From Halovenus sp. (GTDB lineage Archaea > Halobacteriota > Halobacteria > Halobacteriales > Haloarculaceae), in assembly GCA_003551265.1 (NCBI GenBank), contig PUMG01000302.1:1-16551 (forward strand): 16,551 bases of DNA, given 5' to 3'. Below, piece by piece: positions 1 to 7,601 of this stretch; the first letter of the stretch is position 1, and every line of letters begins with the position of its first letter. Under the pieces are notes generated by a model that was not told where the DNA came from, searched no databases, and saw only the letters and a list, made by a program, of their open reading frames with translations. The position numbers and the translations under genes are program-made.

Positions 1-374
1 ATCGACTCACCGCCGGACAGACGTTCCAGACTTCCGACGAACGCGTCTTCGCTATCGGTGACGCCGCGCTCATCGAACAGAACGGTGGTCCTGCTCCCCC
101 AAACGCACAGGCGGCCTGGCAGGCCGCGAAAGTCGCCGGAAAGAACCTCGCTCGTGCTGTCCGCGACCAGCCACTCGAAACGTGGAAATACGACGACAAA
201 GGAACGGTCGTCTCCGTCGGCGAGGACGCCGTTGCACACGACGTTGCACTTCTCCCGTTCGTCGATACGTTCGGAGGGTTCCCCGCCCGGACACTCAAGA
301 AAGCCATCGCCGCACGCTGGATCTCCTCGATTACTGGCGCCCGACGTGCGATTCGAGCGTGGCCAGATATGTGA
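1..374 (+). CDS. NAD(P)/FAD-dependent oxidoreductase, NDH-2-like (5' end outside the window)
   Basis: This is the C-terminal part of a flavoprotein oxidoreductase. Reading in frame from base 3 it gives about 123 residues ending at TGA 372-374. Near the start of the visible part is the FAIGDAA signature that contacts FAD in two-dinucleotide-binding-domain reductases, followed by P-x-x-AQ-A-x-Q-A and an alanine-rich helix (AAKVAGKNLARA). This arrangement is typical of type II NADH dehydrogenases. The tail (ALLPFVDTFGG, then a basic KKAIAARWISSITGARRAIRAW helix region) resembles the amphipathic or membrane-contact C-terminus of NDH-2, which feeds electrons from NADH to quinone at the inner face of the membrane. 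The NADH-binding half lies upstream of the window, so substrate preference cannot be judged. It is separated from the pilus genes by nearly 480 bp and is probably unrelated to them. Confidence 0.85.
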   Translation, partial: RLTAGQTFQTSDERVFAIGDAALIEQNGGPAPPNAQAAWQAAKVAGKNLARAVRDQPLETWKYDDKGTVVSVGEDAVAHDVALLPFVDTFGGFPARTLKKAIAARWISSITGARRAIRAWPDM

Positions 375-541
375 CTGTCGGGCGTACACGCGTATCGGAC
401 ACTCCTGGGGATTATCGTACCCGTACAGAGATTCTCGCTACGACGTGCTGCGAGAAATCGATGATGACGGACGATAATCTCTCTGATGACTCTTATCCAA
501 ACGTCTGGAATCCGCTGTCCAGGTTGAAATTAACACCGAGA

Positions 542-559
542 AGTATCACGAATGATAAT
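542..559. promoter_or_regulatory. Operator-like palindrome, distal copy
   Basis: AGTATCA-CGAA-TGATAAT is an imperfect inverted repeat with 7-bp arms and a 4-bp spacer. It has one mismatch relative to the perfect copy at 791-808. Recurrence of the same 7+4+7 arrangement in a single intergenic region suggests binding sites for a dimeric transcription factor rather than chance hairpins. Confidence 0.45.
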
Positions 560-790
560 GCTGCTGCGCTGGTGCTGTGGTACGGAATTTCAACTGATGA
601 TAGCTGGAGGGGGTGGTGCTTTCACACTCTGTGGGATAGTCGATACGGGGAACAGTACCATTCACGACGTACACCTGGTCGTCAACCGACTTTCAGGCCT
701 TCAAACAGGATTGCCTCACAGCAACTGGTCTCACTCCGTTTCACTGTCGGATAGTCGTTGTGACTGTCAGATGTCACGTTCTGGGGAGAG

Positions 791-808
791 AGTATCAACG
801 GTGATACT
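791..808. promoter_or_regulatory. Operator-like palindrome, proximal to pilB
   Basis: AGTATCA-ACGG-TGATACT is a perfect 7-bp inverted repeat with a 4-bp spacer, ending 44 bp before the pilB ATG. If pilB is leaderless with its TATA element around 821-828, this site lies immediately upstream of the TATA/BRE region, a typical place for an archaeal activator. It could also be a repressor site. It matches the palindrome at 542-559. Confidence 0.5.
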
Positions 809-852
809 TACGGCACAAAGGTTTTTCTGTCTGTTCATATATTACAGAGGTA

Positions 853-3357
853 ATGGCAATCGATGACACCGGAGGGGGCGACGACGATTCGAGCCTGGGG
901 CTCACCGGGCGCTTCAGGGAGGGGGTGACAGTTGGCGAGTACTCCTGGAGCGATTTTCGCCGTGAGGAGCACGACGAGGGTCGGTTCGACCCGAGTACGT
1001 ATCTTGGTTTCGACCCTCGACGCACGCCACAGCGAATAGAAGCAGGGGCGAGCGCGGCCAGGACCCTCGACCGTATCGTCGACGAGTATCGTGACCCCTC
1101 ACAGATACCCGTGACAGTTGGGCGGTACTCCTGGGAGCATTTCAAACAGGAGTACTACTACGACGAAGACGGCAACCCGCCATCGAGTGGTGAACCGTTC
1201 GATGGTGAGGAGTACCTGGGCTTCGACCCCGAGGAGACAGAGGAGGCAGTGGCTGAAGCGGGCTCGGTAGCGTCGACGCTCGCGGACATCGTCGACGAGC
1301 GAACGGTCAACGTGAACTCGGAACTTGACGAGGACGAGTTTTTCAGTACCCGCGACGGGACGCCGACGATCGTCAACCGTTACGACCTGGAAAAAGCAGT
1401 TCCACTGGAGAAAAAGACGCACTTCTACGAGGAACACCGCTACTGGGTCAACAAACCCTACGCGTGTATCGTTATCTTCAAATCCCGCAAGGAGAACGAG
1501 GTCAAATACTACGTCATCGAGCCGCATCTGAACGAGATCGAACTGAAGTTGAAGGATTTTCTCTCTCGCAAGCTCAAAACCACCATCAAGTACTCCGAAG
1601 ACGAGGTCATCGTACAGGGGAGTGACGAGGACCGTGCTGACGTCATCGAGCGGGAGTCAGAACAGCTGCTCAGGCGGTACGACCTGTTCTCCGGGACGCG
1701 TGCAGTGAAACAAAACGGCTCTGGCGGTGGCATCGTGGGGTCGATCAAGGGTCTGTTCTCCGGGGACGATGATGAAGACGACTGGGAGGAGCTCCCCGAG
1801 CTCGAGGGAGTCGAGGCTCGCCCGGAGCCGAAGATACTCGAAGAAGACTCCGATACGCTCAACGAGTACCAGGTCGAGAAGATGCTGTACGTGCTCAAGC
1901 GAGATTTCATCGGGTACAGCCGCATCGACCCGGTCAAACACGACATCAACGTCGAGGACATCTCGTGTGACGGCTACAACAGCCGTGTGTTCGTCTATCA
2001 CACCGATTACGAGCAGATTATCTCGAACATCGAACACGGCAAAGAAGAGCTAGACGACTTCGTGGTGAAACTCGCACAGCGCTCGGGCAAAGGCATCTCG
2101 AAACGCCAGCCACAGGTCGACGCGACGCTTCCAGACGGGTCACGTGCCCAGCTGACGCTCGGAGCCGAAGTCTCCGACCACGGGACGAACTACACGATTC
2201 GACAGTTCAACGACGTGCCGTTTACCCCTGTGGACCTCATCAACTGGAACACATTCAACCTGGACGAGATGGCGTTTCTCTGGCTGTGCATCGAGAACCA
2301 CAAGTCGCTGATATTCGCAGGCGGTACCGCTTCGGGGAAGACGACGAGCCTGAACGCTGTCTCGCTGTTCATCCCATCGAGTGCAAAAATTGTCTCCATC
2401 GAGGACACTCGAGAGGTCGAGTTGCCCCAGCGCAACTGGGTAGCGAGTGTTACACGTCCGTCGTTCGGTGAGGGAGACAAGGGTGACGTCGACGAGTTCG
2501 ACCTGCTGGAGGCTGCGCTTCGGCAGCGTCCCGATTACATCGTGATGGGGGAGATTCGTGGCGAGGAGGGTCGAACGCTGTTTCAGGTTATGTCGACCGG
2601 TCACACCACGTACACCACGTTCTACGCGGACACCGTCGGCGAAGTTATCAAGCGTTTCACTACCGAACCAATCAACGTCTCGAAGACGCTGTTCACGGCG
2701 CTTGATCTGGTGTCTGTCCAGACCCAGACCCGGGTCAACGGCCGCAAGGTTCGCCGGAACAAGAAGCTGACAGAAATAAACGAGTACTCGCCGGAGAACG
2801 ACGAGATTAACGTCAGAGACGTCTACGAGTGGCGTGCGGAGACCGACCAGTATCTCCAGATGGGGTCGTCCAGCACGCTCGAAGAGATCAAGTTCGACCG
2901 CGGCTGGAGACAGGACCGTCTCGACAGAGAGCTGTTCAAACGCAAGGTCGTGCTGGCGTATCTCATCCAGAACAGGCTGAACACGTACACCGAAGTCGCT
3001 GCGACCGTCCAGGCGTTCATCAACGACCCAGAGACGATACTGGCAATCAGCGCACGCGATGAACTGTCTCGGTCGCTCGAGGATCTCAGAGAGATGGAGT
3101 CTGTCGAGATCGAGGTTGACCCCGAGAAAGAAGAGCTGGTTCCACGACCGGAGCCGCCCGAGGAGGTGGTAGCGGAGACCGACGAGATTCTGCAGAGCGC
3201 TGAGCCGATGCTGAAGCGCTACCGTGAGATGGAGACCAGCGACCTCGTCTCGGCGCTGCAGGGAGACGACGACTCCGAGTCTGTCGAGACCGAAGACGAC
3301 GATATCGACTTTGGACAGTTCGTTCCGAAAGCAGGGGCGGAGGCCGAAGGTGAATGA
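853..3357 (+). CDS. pilB: Type IV pilus assembly ATPase PilB (type II/IV secretion system ATPase)
   Basis: 834-residue hexameric motor ATPase that powers pilin polymerisation from the cytoplasmic side, together with PilC. Visible motifs: Walker A GGTASGKTT at residues 490-498, Asp box SIEDTREVELP at about 515-525, Walker B YIVMGEIRGEE at 562-572, and His box STGHTTYTT at 581-589. All the catalytic motifs look intact. Residues 160-480 are the N-terminal domain. A charged tail of about 90 residues follows the motor. Unusually, the N-terminus carries two copies of a module of about 60 residues: VTVGEYSW...YLGFDP...DRIVDEY at 25-79 and VTVGRYSW...YLGFDP...ADIVDER at 87-150. ATG 853 is the first methionine and the next is far inside the protein. 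The stop overlaps the pilC start (ATGA). By family and context it is closest to haloarchaeal PilB (PilB3-like) rather than archaellum ArlI, because no archaellar genes are near. Confidence 0.93.
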   Translation: MAIDDTGGGDDDSSLGLTGRFREGVTVGEYSWSDFRREEHDEGRFDPSTYLGFDPRRTPQRIEAGASAARTLDRIVDEYRDPSQIPVTVGRYSWEHFKQEYYYDEDGNPPSSGEPFDGEEYLGFDPEETEEAVAEAGSVASTLADIVDERTVNVNSELDEDEFFSTRDGTPTIVNRYDLEKAVPLEKKTHFYEEHRYWVNKPYACIVIFKSRKENEVKYYVIEPHLNEIELKLKDFLSRKLKTTIKYSEDEVIVQGSDEDRADVIERESEQLLRRYDLFSGTRAVKQNGSGGGIVGSIKGLFSGDDDEDDWEELPELEGVEARPEPKILEEDSDTLNEYQVEKMLYVLKRDFIGYSRIDPVKHDINVEDISCDGYNSRVFVYHTDYEQIISNIEHGKEELDDFVVKLAQRSGKGISKRQPQVDATLPDGSRAQLTLGAEVSDHGTNYTIRQFNDVPFTPVDLINWNTFNLDEMAFLWLCIENHKSLIFAGGTASGKTTSLNAVSLFIPSSAKIVSIEDTREVELPQRNWVASVTRPSFGEGDKGDVDEFDLLEAALRQRPDYIVMGEIRGEEGRTLFQVMSTGHTTYTTFYADTVGEVIKRFTTEPINVSKTLFTALDLVSVQTQTRVNGRKVRRNKKLTEINEYSPENDEINVRDVYEWRAETDQYLQMGSSSTLEEIKFDRGWRQDRLDRELFKRKVVLAYLIQNRLNTYTEVAATVQAFINDPETILAISARDELSRSLEDLREMESVEIEVDPEKEELVPRPEPPEEVVAETDEILQSAEPMLKRYREMETSDLVSALQGDDDSESVETEDDDIDFGQFVPKAGAEAEGE

Positions 3358-5561
3358 GTCTCGAATCGTCTCGCCGGAGCAAGCTCGAAAGTGGGGATAG
3401 CTCTCTTGCCGGACGGTTCTACCCGGTGTACAGACGAGTGTTCGGCGAGGACAGCGAGTTCGCTGACGACCTCGAAGATAAACTCGCACAGGCGCGAATG
3501 GCCGACAACGTCGAGATGTTTCTCTCGCGGGCGCTTGCTGTTGGGCTTCTTGCAGGGCTCGGCCTGTGGGTGATTGGTACACTCATCGGCTGGCTGTTCG
3601 TTCAGGTGTTCGTCGATGGTCCAATCCTCGGCATTCGCTTTCCTGAACCCATCGAGGCGCTACGGGTGCTTCGAACCCCACTGATACTGTTCGTTTCTGG
3701 ATTACTCTTCGGTACCATCGGATTCACTGTCGGCTTTGGGTCGATCGTCTCGATTCCGTACTTCCGTGCCGACGCCCGCAAGCGTGAGATAAACACCCTG
3801 ATGGCCGACGGCACCGCGTTCATGTATGCGCTGTCTGTGGGTGGCATGAACCAGCTCGAAATACTGCAGTCGATGGCGAGAGCTGACGACACCTACGGCG
3901 AACTCTCGAAGGAGTTCCAGTCTATCGTGCTGGAGACCGAGTACTTCGATACCGACTACCGGACAGCGATTCGAAACCAGACGATGGAGACGCCGAGTGC
4001 AGAGCTTTCACAGTTCCTGACGGACATGCTCTCGATTCTGGACTCCGGGGGGAACATGACGGACTTCCTCGAAGACCAGAAGGACAAACAGCTCCGGACG
4101 GCCAAGCAGGCACAGCAGCGCCAGCTCGACACGCTCGAACTGTTCGGCGAGATGTACATGACGCTGTCTCTGTTTCCGCTGTTGCTCATCATCATCCTCG
4201 TCATCATGAGTATGATGGGCGGTGGTGACCAGACGATGATGCTGTACGGGACGGTGTACGGATTGATTCCGCTCATCGGGGCGGCGTTTCTCGTACTCGT
4301 CTCGACGGTGACGCAAGACGAAATCGGCGACGGCTACCTGCGACCCGACGCTGGCGAGAAATTTACTGTCGACGAGGGAATTGGTGTATTCAACCCTGGA
4401 CTGGTCGAAGATTACACCGGCGAGCACACCGTCTTCGACAAAATCAAACGTCAGGAAGGAACGTATGAGTTGATGGAGATCGTCAAGGCTCCGCATCTGT
4501 TCTTCCGCGACCATCCGTTGATGGTGCTCGTCCTGACGCTTCCGCTGACGCTGCTCATCATGATCGGGGCCCTCGCGACCGGGAACCTGCCGCTGTCGCT
4601 TTCGGAGATGCAGGCACGACCGGTGTTCGGGACGTTCATGTGGGTGTACCTTCCGCTGTATCTCAACCTCCTGCCGCTGGCTATCTTCCACGAGTGGAAC
4701 GTACGCTCGCGGCGAGCCATCCTGTCGAGCGTCTCGGAGAACCTCCGGAAACTGGCGAGCGCCAACGAGACCGGGATGACGCTGCTCGATTCCATCAAGG
4801 TCGTCTCCGAGACCTCCTCGGGCAAACTCGCAGACGAGTTCGAGGCGATGCACTCGAAAGTCAACTACGGGACCAGCCTAAAAGACGCGCTTAGAGAGTT
4901 CAACAACAAGTACCACATCCCGCGACTGGCCCGGACGATGAAACTCATCAGCGAGGCCCAGGAAGCATCGAGTCAGATTCAGGACGTGCTCTCGACAGCG
5001 GCGACCGCCTCCGAGAACCAGGACGAAATCGACCGCGAACGCCGTGCCCGAACGCTGATGCAGACGGTCATCATCGCCATGACGTACCTGACGCTGCTGG
5101 CGGTGATGGCGCTGTTGAAGATCCAGTTCCTCGATACGATGGGCGGGATTTCGGCCGGGGGCAACGGTGGAGACGAACTCGACGAGTTCGCCGGCGGGGT
5201 CGACGCGGAGTTCCTGTCGATGCTGTTCTTCCACGCCGTCACGCTCCAGGCGATTATCTCCTCGTTCATCGCTGGGTATATCAGGAATGTAGATATTCTG
5301 TCGGGTGTCAAGTACGCGGTAGTACTCTCGACAATTGCGCTTATCACGTGGATAATTGTCGAGCAAATATCGGAAGGTAACGGCGAAGCGGCCGAAGCAC
5401 TGCTGGTGTTTGCGGTTGGCTCTGTGGGGTGGTCGCTTCGTGACGGCCTGTCTTCCCGGAACGGCAGCGATGACTGTTCGCGTTCTTTCCGTGCCGAGAG
5501 TGGGCGCATTCCGACAGAGTCGACCAACCAGAATAGTCGATACGACGACAGAAAAATGTAA
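3354..5561 (+). CDS. pilC: Type IV pilus membrane platform protein PilC (GspF/TadC-type)
   Basis: 735-residue polytopic protein that forms the membrane platform on which PilB acts. Two T2SSF/GspF-type domains are visible, at about residues 150-280 (LMADGTAFMYALSVGGMNQLE, ending in a strongly hydrophobic pair of segments) and about 457-590 (SSVSENLRKLASANETGMT, then TVIIAMTYLTLLAVMALL). Likely membrane segments lie near residues 60-85, 108-133, 270-288, 300-318, 388-407, 425-445, 571-590, 620-641, 652-670 and 681-695. The double-domain architecture is usual for archaeal PilC/TadC and longer than a single bacterial GspF. The start overlaps the pilB stop by 4 bp, so the two are translationally coupled. 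The last 35 residues are polar and have no recognisable feature. Confidence 0.92.
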   Translation: MSLESSRRSKLESGDSSLAGRFYPVYRRVFGEDSEFADDLEDKLAQARMADNVEMFLSRALAVGLLAGLGLWVIGTLIGWLFVQVFVDGPILGIRFPEPIEALRVLRTPLILFVSGLLFGTIGFTVGFGSIVSIPYFRADARKREINTLMADGTAFMYALSVGGMNQLEILQSMARADDTYGELSKEFQSIVLETEYFDTDYRTAIRNQTMETPSAELSQFLTDMLSILDSGGNMTDFLEDQKDKQLRTAKQAQQRQLDTLELFGEMYMTLSLFPLLLIIILVIMSMMGGGDQTMMLYGTVYGLIPLIGAAFLVLVSTVTQDEIGDGYLRPDAGEKFTVDEGIGVFNPGLVEDYTGEHTVFDKIKRQEGTYELMEIVKAPHLFFRDHPLMVLVLTLPLTLLIMIGALATGNLPLSLSEMQARPVFGTFMWVYLPLYLNLLPLAIFHEWNVRSRRAILSSVSENLRKLASANETGMTLLDSIKVVSETSSGKLADEFEAMHSKVNYGTSLKDALREFNNKYHIPRLARTMKLISEAQEASSQIQDVLSTAATASENQDEIDRERRARTLMQTVIIAMTYLTLLAVMALLKIQFLDTMGGISAGGNGGDELDEFAGGVDAEFLSMLFFHAVTLQAIISSFIAGYIRNVDILSGVKYAVVLSTIALITWIIVEQISEGNGEAAEALLVFAVGSVGWSLRDGLSSRNGSDDCSRSFRAESGRIPTESTNQNSRYDDRKM

Positions 5562-5575
5562 ATACAACTGTACTG

Positions 5576-5583
5576 TATAAATT
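5576..5583 (+). promoter_or_regulatory. Possible upstream TATA box of the pilin-like operon
   Basis: TATAAATT lies directly after the pilC stop. It has the same core as the TATA box at 5619-5625. A start about 26 bp downstream would give a transcript with a leader of roughly 50 nt before the first pilin-like gene, so it may be a secondary promoter. Confidence 0.35.
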
Positions 5584-5618
5584 CGTAATCGGGTAGCACA
5601 TTCGGGGTAACTGAGGGA

Positions 5619-5625
5619 TATAAAT
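5619..5625 (+). promoter_or_regulatory. TATA box of the pilin-like operon
   Basis: TATAAAT is preceded by a purine-rich GAGGGA. It sits 26-35 bp upstream of the GTG 5651 / ATG 5654 start, the spacing expected for a leaderless haloarchaeal transcript. This makes the pilin-like genes able to be transcribed separately from pilB-pilC. Confidence 0.65.
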
Positions 5626-5653
5626 CAATGGTGCCAAGCAGGGGTGTCAGGTG

Positions 5654-6103
5654 ATGACCGACCGGGGGCAGACAGTGTACGACTATCTCCTGGGAGTCAT
5701 CCTGGTGCTCGTGACGATTGTCGTCGTGCTTTCGCTCTTTCCACAGGTGTTCGGTCCGTTCGTCGACCCCGTTTCGAGCGACCGGGACGAGATGGGCGAG
5801 CGAATCGCGATGTCGGTGATCGAGACGAACGGAACGACAGGGGGAGAACGGACACTGGATCTGGACAGCGATGCGTTCGATGACGACTACATCGATTCGG
5901 TACGAAGCAAAAGTGGTGTTCCCGAGTTTCAGCCGGTGAACGTCACTCTGCAGACTCCGGATGAGACGCTCGAAAGCGGTGGAAACGTCCGTCCGCCGGG
6001 AACGACGACGGCGACGACGACACGGATAGTCACGGTGTCGCCGGATTCTTCGCTCGCCGATGAGTGTAATCCTGGCTGTTATCTGACGGTCCGGGTGTGG
6101 TGA
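5654..6103 (+). CDS. Pilin-like secreted protein 1 (class III signal, DRGQT leader)
   Basis: 149 residues from ATG 5654 (an in-frame GTG lies at 5651). The very short leader MTDRGQ is followed by a single hydrophobic helix at residues 8-35 (VYDYLLGVILVLVTIVVVLSLFP). RG followed by Q before the hydrophobic stretch fits cleavage by the archaeal prepilin peptidase PibD, leaving the helix as the pilus-core segment. The rest is a small acidic extracellular domain with NGT and NVT glycosylation sequons and two cysteines close together near the end (C138, C142), finishing in TVRVW. It probably is a minor pilin or pilin-like subunit of the adjacent PilB-PilC machine. From memory it resembles the haloarchaeal DUF7287 family; this is not verified. 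The stop is 2 nt before the next ATG. Confidence 0.75.
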   Translation: MTDRGQTVYDYLLGVILVLVTIVVVLSLFPQVFGPFVDPVSSDRDEMGERIAMSVIETNGTTGGERTLDLDSDAFDDDYIDSVRSKSGVPEFQPVNVTLQTPDETLESGGNVRPPGTTTATTTRIVTVSPDSSLADECNPGCYLTVRVW

Positions 6104-6105
6104 CG

Positions 6106-6714
6106 ATGAGCGGAACACACACACAGCGTGGCTCGTTTGACCGGGGACAGGCGTACACGCTCGAAGGGATCGTCGGCGCACTGCTGGTCGCGCTGGCGCT
6201 CGTTCTCGGTATTCAGGTCGTCGACATCGCGCCGTGGACGGACAGCGACGAGGAGAAACTGGCCGACCTCGAACAGCAGGCAGCCGACATGTTGGCGGTC
6301 GCAGACGACCAAGACTTGCTCGGCGAGGTTGCCACCTGTGTTGACCCTGAGGAGGACGAACCAGTACTGCTGGTCCCTGGCGTCGGCGAGGATATCGGGT
6401 TCGAGGAACTCCTCGGGGGGACCCTCGACTCCACCGCACAGTACGCCGTCGAGTTCGGATACGTAAACGGCACGGAATACGAGACGGAACTGACCACGCC
6501 ACAGGGACCGCCATCGTCACAGGCGGTTGCCAGTGCGACGAGACGGGTCCCGCTGTTCGACGACGACGAACTCAGAGCCGGGTCTGGCTGTCAGCGGACC
6601 GGTAACGTCCTCGCGGACGCCGACGACGACGAAGATGTCTACTTCTATCTCGAAAACCAGGACGAGGACAGCGACCTCTACGGCGTCGTTACAATCAGGG
6701 TGATCGTGTGGTGA
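6106..6714 (+). CDS. Pilin-like secreted protein 2 (DRGQAYTLEG leader)
   Basis: 202 residues from ATG 6106; alternative GTG starts at 6097 and 6100 would overlap the previous stop. Leader ...SFDRGQ is followed by AYTLEGIVGALLVALALVLGIQ, a prepilin-type hydrophobic helix with a glutamate six residues into the mature chain, as in many type IV pilins. Right after the helix comes VVDIAPWTDSDE (residues 38-49), which recurs exactly in the next protein. The outer domain is acidic, has two cysteines (C78, C162) and one NGT sequon, and ends in TIRVIVW, similar to the end of protein 1. It is probably a minor pilin of the same pilus. It resembles the family I remember as DUF7288, which is unverified. 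Confidence 0.73.
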   Translation: MSGTHTQRGSFDRGQAYTLEGIVGALLVALALVLGIQVVDIAPWTDSDEEKLADLEQQAADMLAVADDQDLLGEVATCVDPEEDEPVLLVPGVGEDIGFEELLGGTLDSTAQYAVEFGYVNGTEYETELTTPQGPPSSQAVASATRRVPLFDDDELRAGSGCQRTGNVLADADDDEDVYFYLENQDEDSDLYGVVTIRVIVW

Positions 6715-7601
6715 CTGCAGAGCGGAGTCGGGGCCAGCTCCTCCTCATCGGTGCGCTCGTCATCGCGACAGTAATTGTCGCAAGTGTCGTGCTCCTCAAT
6801 TCGGTCCACTCCTCTCCGGACATCGCCGCCGAAACCGACGCCCGTAGTCTCGACCAGGTAGATACTGCCAACAGCGAGATCAGAAACGACCTTGAACACC
6901 TGTTCCGTGCGACAAATTCTGTCGACGGCGAACGACTAGCCTACGTCGAGCCCGACTCCTTCGAGTCGGTCGTCGAGGAGTACGCCGACAGCTACAACGA
7001 CCTCATCGGTGTCGAGAGTGCGTCTGTCGCGAACGTGACGTACGTTGCTTCGGAGGCTGTCGATGGTGCAATCGCCTGGAACACGAGCGTGAACACCACA
7101 CAACCCGAAGAGAAACAGGTCCTGTGGGATGTCGACGCCGACAGCGAGAGGCCCGTCCCACAGTTCACGCTGGAGGCGACCAATGTCACCGGTGAGGTAA
7201 CAATCGAATTCAACGATACTGGCTCGCTGAACCCTGAGAGCGAGCTCAGAATTGACGGTGGTGAGGTCGTCTTCAACGACGGCACTGTGGACCCGCTCTG
7301 TGAACTCGGCCAGAACGCGAGCATCGACCTCCGTGCGGGAACGGGCGAGATTGTCACAGACGAGGAGTTCTGTGTCGTCGACATCGCGCCGTGGACAGAC
7401 AGCGACGAGATTTCACTCACCCATGATGGAGGCGTCGAAACGCTCTCGTATGAGATCTCTGGAGACAACGCCTCCTGTGGAGAGGGCGAGGAGTGTCTCG
7501 ACGACAGCATCGACCTCAACCCGAGGTTCCACATCTCTGTGCAGGACCCGAGCGTCTCCTACAGTTCGACGTTCAGGTTGTACGAGGTGAGCGACGGATG
7601 A
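6711..7601 (+). CDS. Pilin-like secreted protein 3 (SRGQLLLIG leader)
   Basis: 296 residues if GTG 6711 is used (its GTGA overlaps the previous stop; GTG 6708 is the alternative). The leader TAERSRGQ precedes a hydrophobic helix LLLIGALVIATVIVASVVLLN (about residues 10-30). The outer domain has six N-glycosylation sequons (N108, N124, N128, N158, N168, N202), with a seventh at N253, and four cysteines (C197, C221, C256, C262). Residues 222-233 read VVDIAPWTDSDE, identical to a segment of protein 2. It is placed between two other pilin-like genes and ends with an ATGA overlap, so it is probably co-translated. It is likely a larger pilin-like or minor pilin subunit. It resembles the family remembered as DUF7261, unverified. 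Confidence 0.72.
   Translation: MTAERSRGQLLLIGALVIATVIVASVVLLNSVHSSPDIAAETDARSLDQVDTANSEIRNDLEHLFRATNSVDGERLAYVEPDSFESVVEEYADSYNDLIGVESASVANVTYVASEAVDGAIAWNTSVNTTQPEEKQVLWDVDADSERPVPQFTLEATNVTGEVTIEFNDTGSLNPESELRIDGGEVVFNDGTVDPLCELGQNASIDLRAGTGEIVTDEEFCVVDIAPWTDSDEISLTHDGGVETLSYEISGDNASCGEGEECLDDSIDLNPRFHISVQDPSVSYSSTFRLYEVSDG

Larger units (their letters stand above)
375..852. other. Long non-coding region upstream of pilB
   Basis: No convincing gene lies in these 478 bp. Open frames here have no recognisable protein features and look like chance. The stretch holds two related 18-bp palindromes (542-559 and 791-808), a 9-bp inverted repeat GTTGAAATT (523-531) / AATTTCAAC (586-594) with a 54-nt loop, a GTGAC-N8-GTCAC repeat around 762-779, and two copies of GGATAGTCG near 632 and 749. 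Just before the pilB start codon there is no good Shine-Dalgarno: GAGG sits only 2 nt from the ATG. A T-rich tract at 821-828 is in the right place for a leaderless promoter. The length and the repeats suggest a regulated promoter region. A small RNA or a decayed gene cannot be excluded. Confidence 0.55.

Noticed and set aside
182..754. Possible gene of 190 codons between the oxidoreductase and pilB
   Set aside because: It begins inside the oxidoreductase in another frame, is arginine-rich, and shows no family features.
552..866. Possible small gene of 104 codons upstream of pilB
   Set aside because: It overlaps both operator-like palindromes and the pilB start, has no signal or domain, and its composition is not haloarchaeal.
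2140..3582. Open frame of 480 codons on the minus strand
   Set aside because: It is antisense to the PilB motor motifs and has no recognisable domain.
4979..6520. Open frame of 513 codons on the minus strand
   Set aside because: It lies opposite pilC and two pilin-like genes whose motifs are clear. Its product is arginine-rich and low in acidic residues, unlike haloarchaeal proteins, and is a typical GC-rich shadow frame.
7493..7597. Longer N-terminus for pilin-like protein 4
   Set aside because: It would overlap protein 3 by over 100 bp. ATG 7598 gives the standard ATGA junction.
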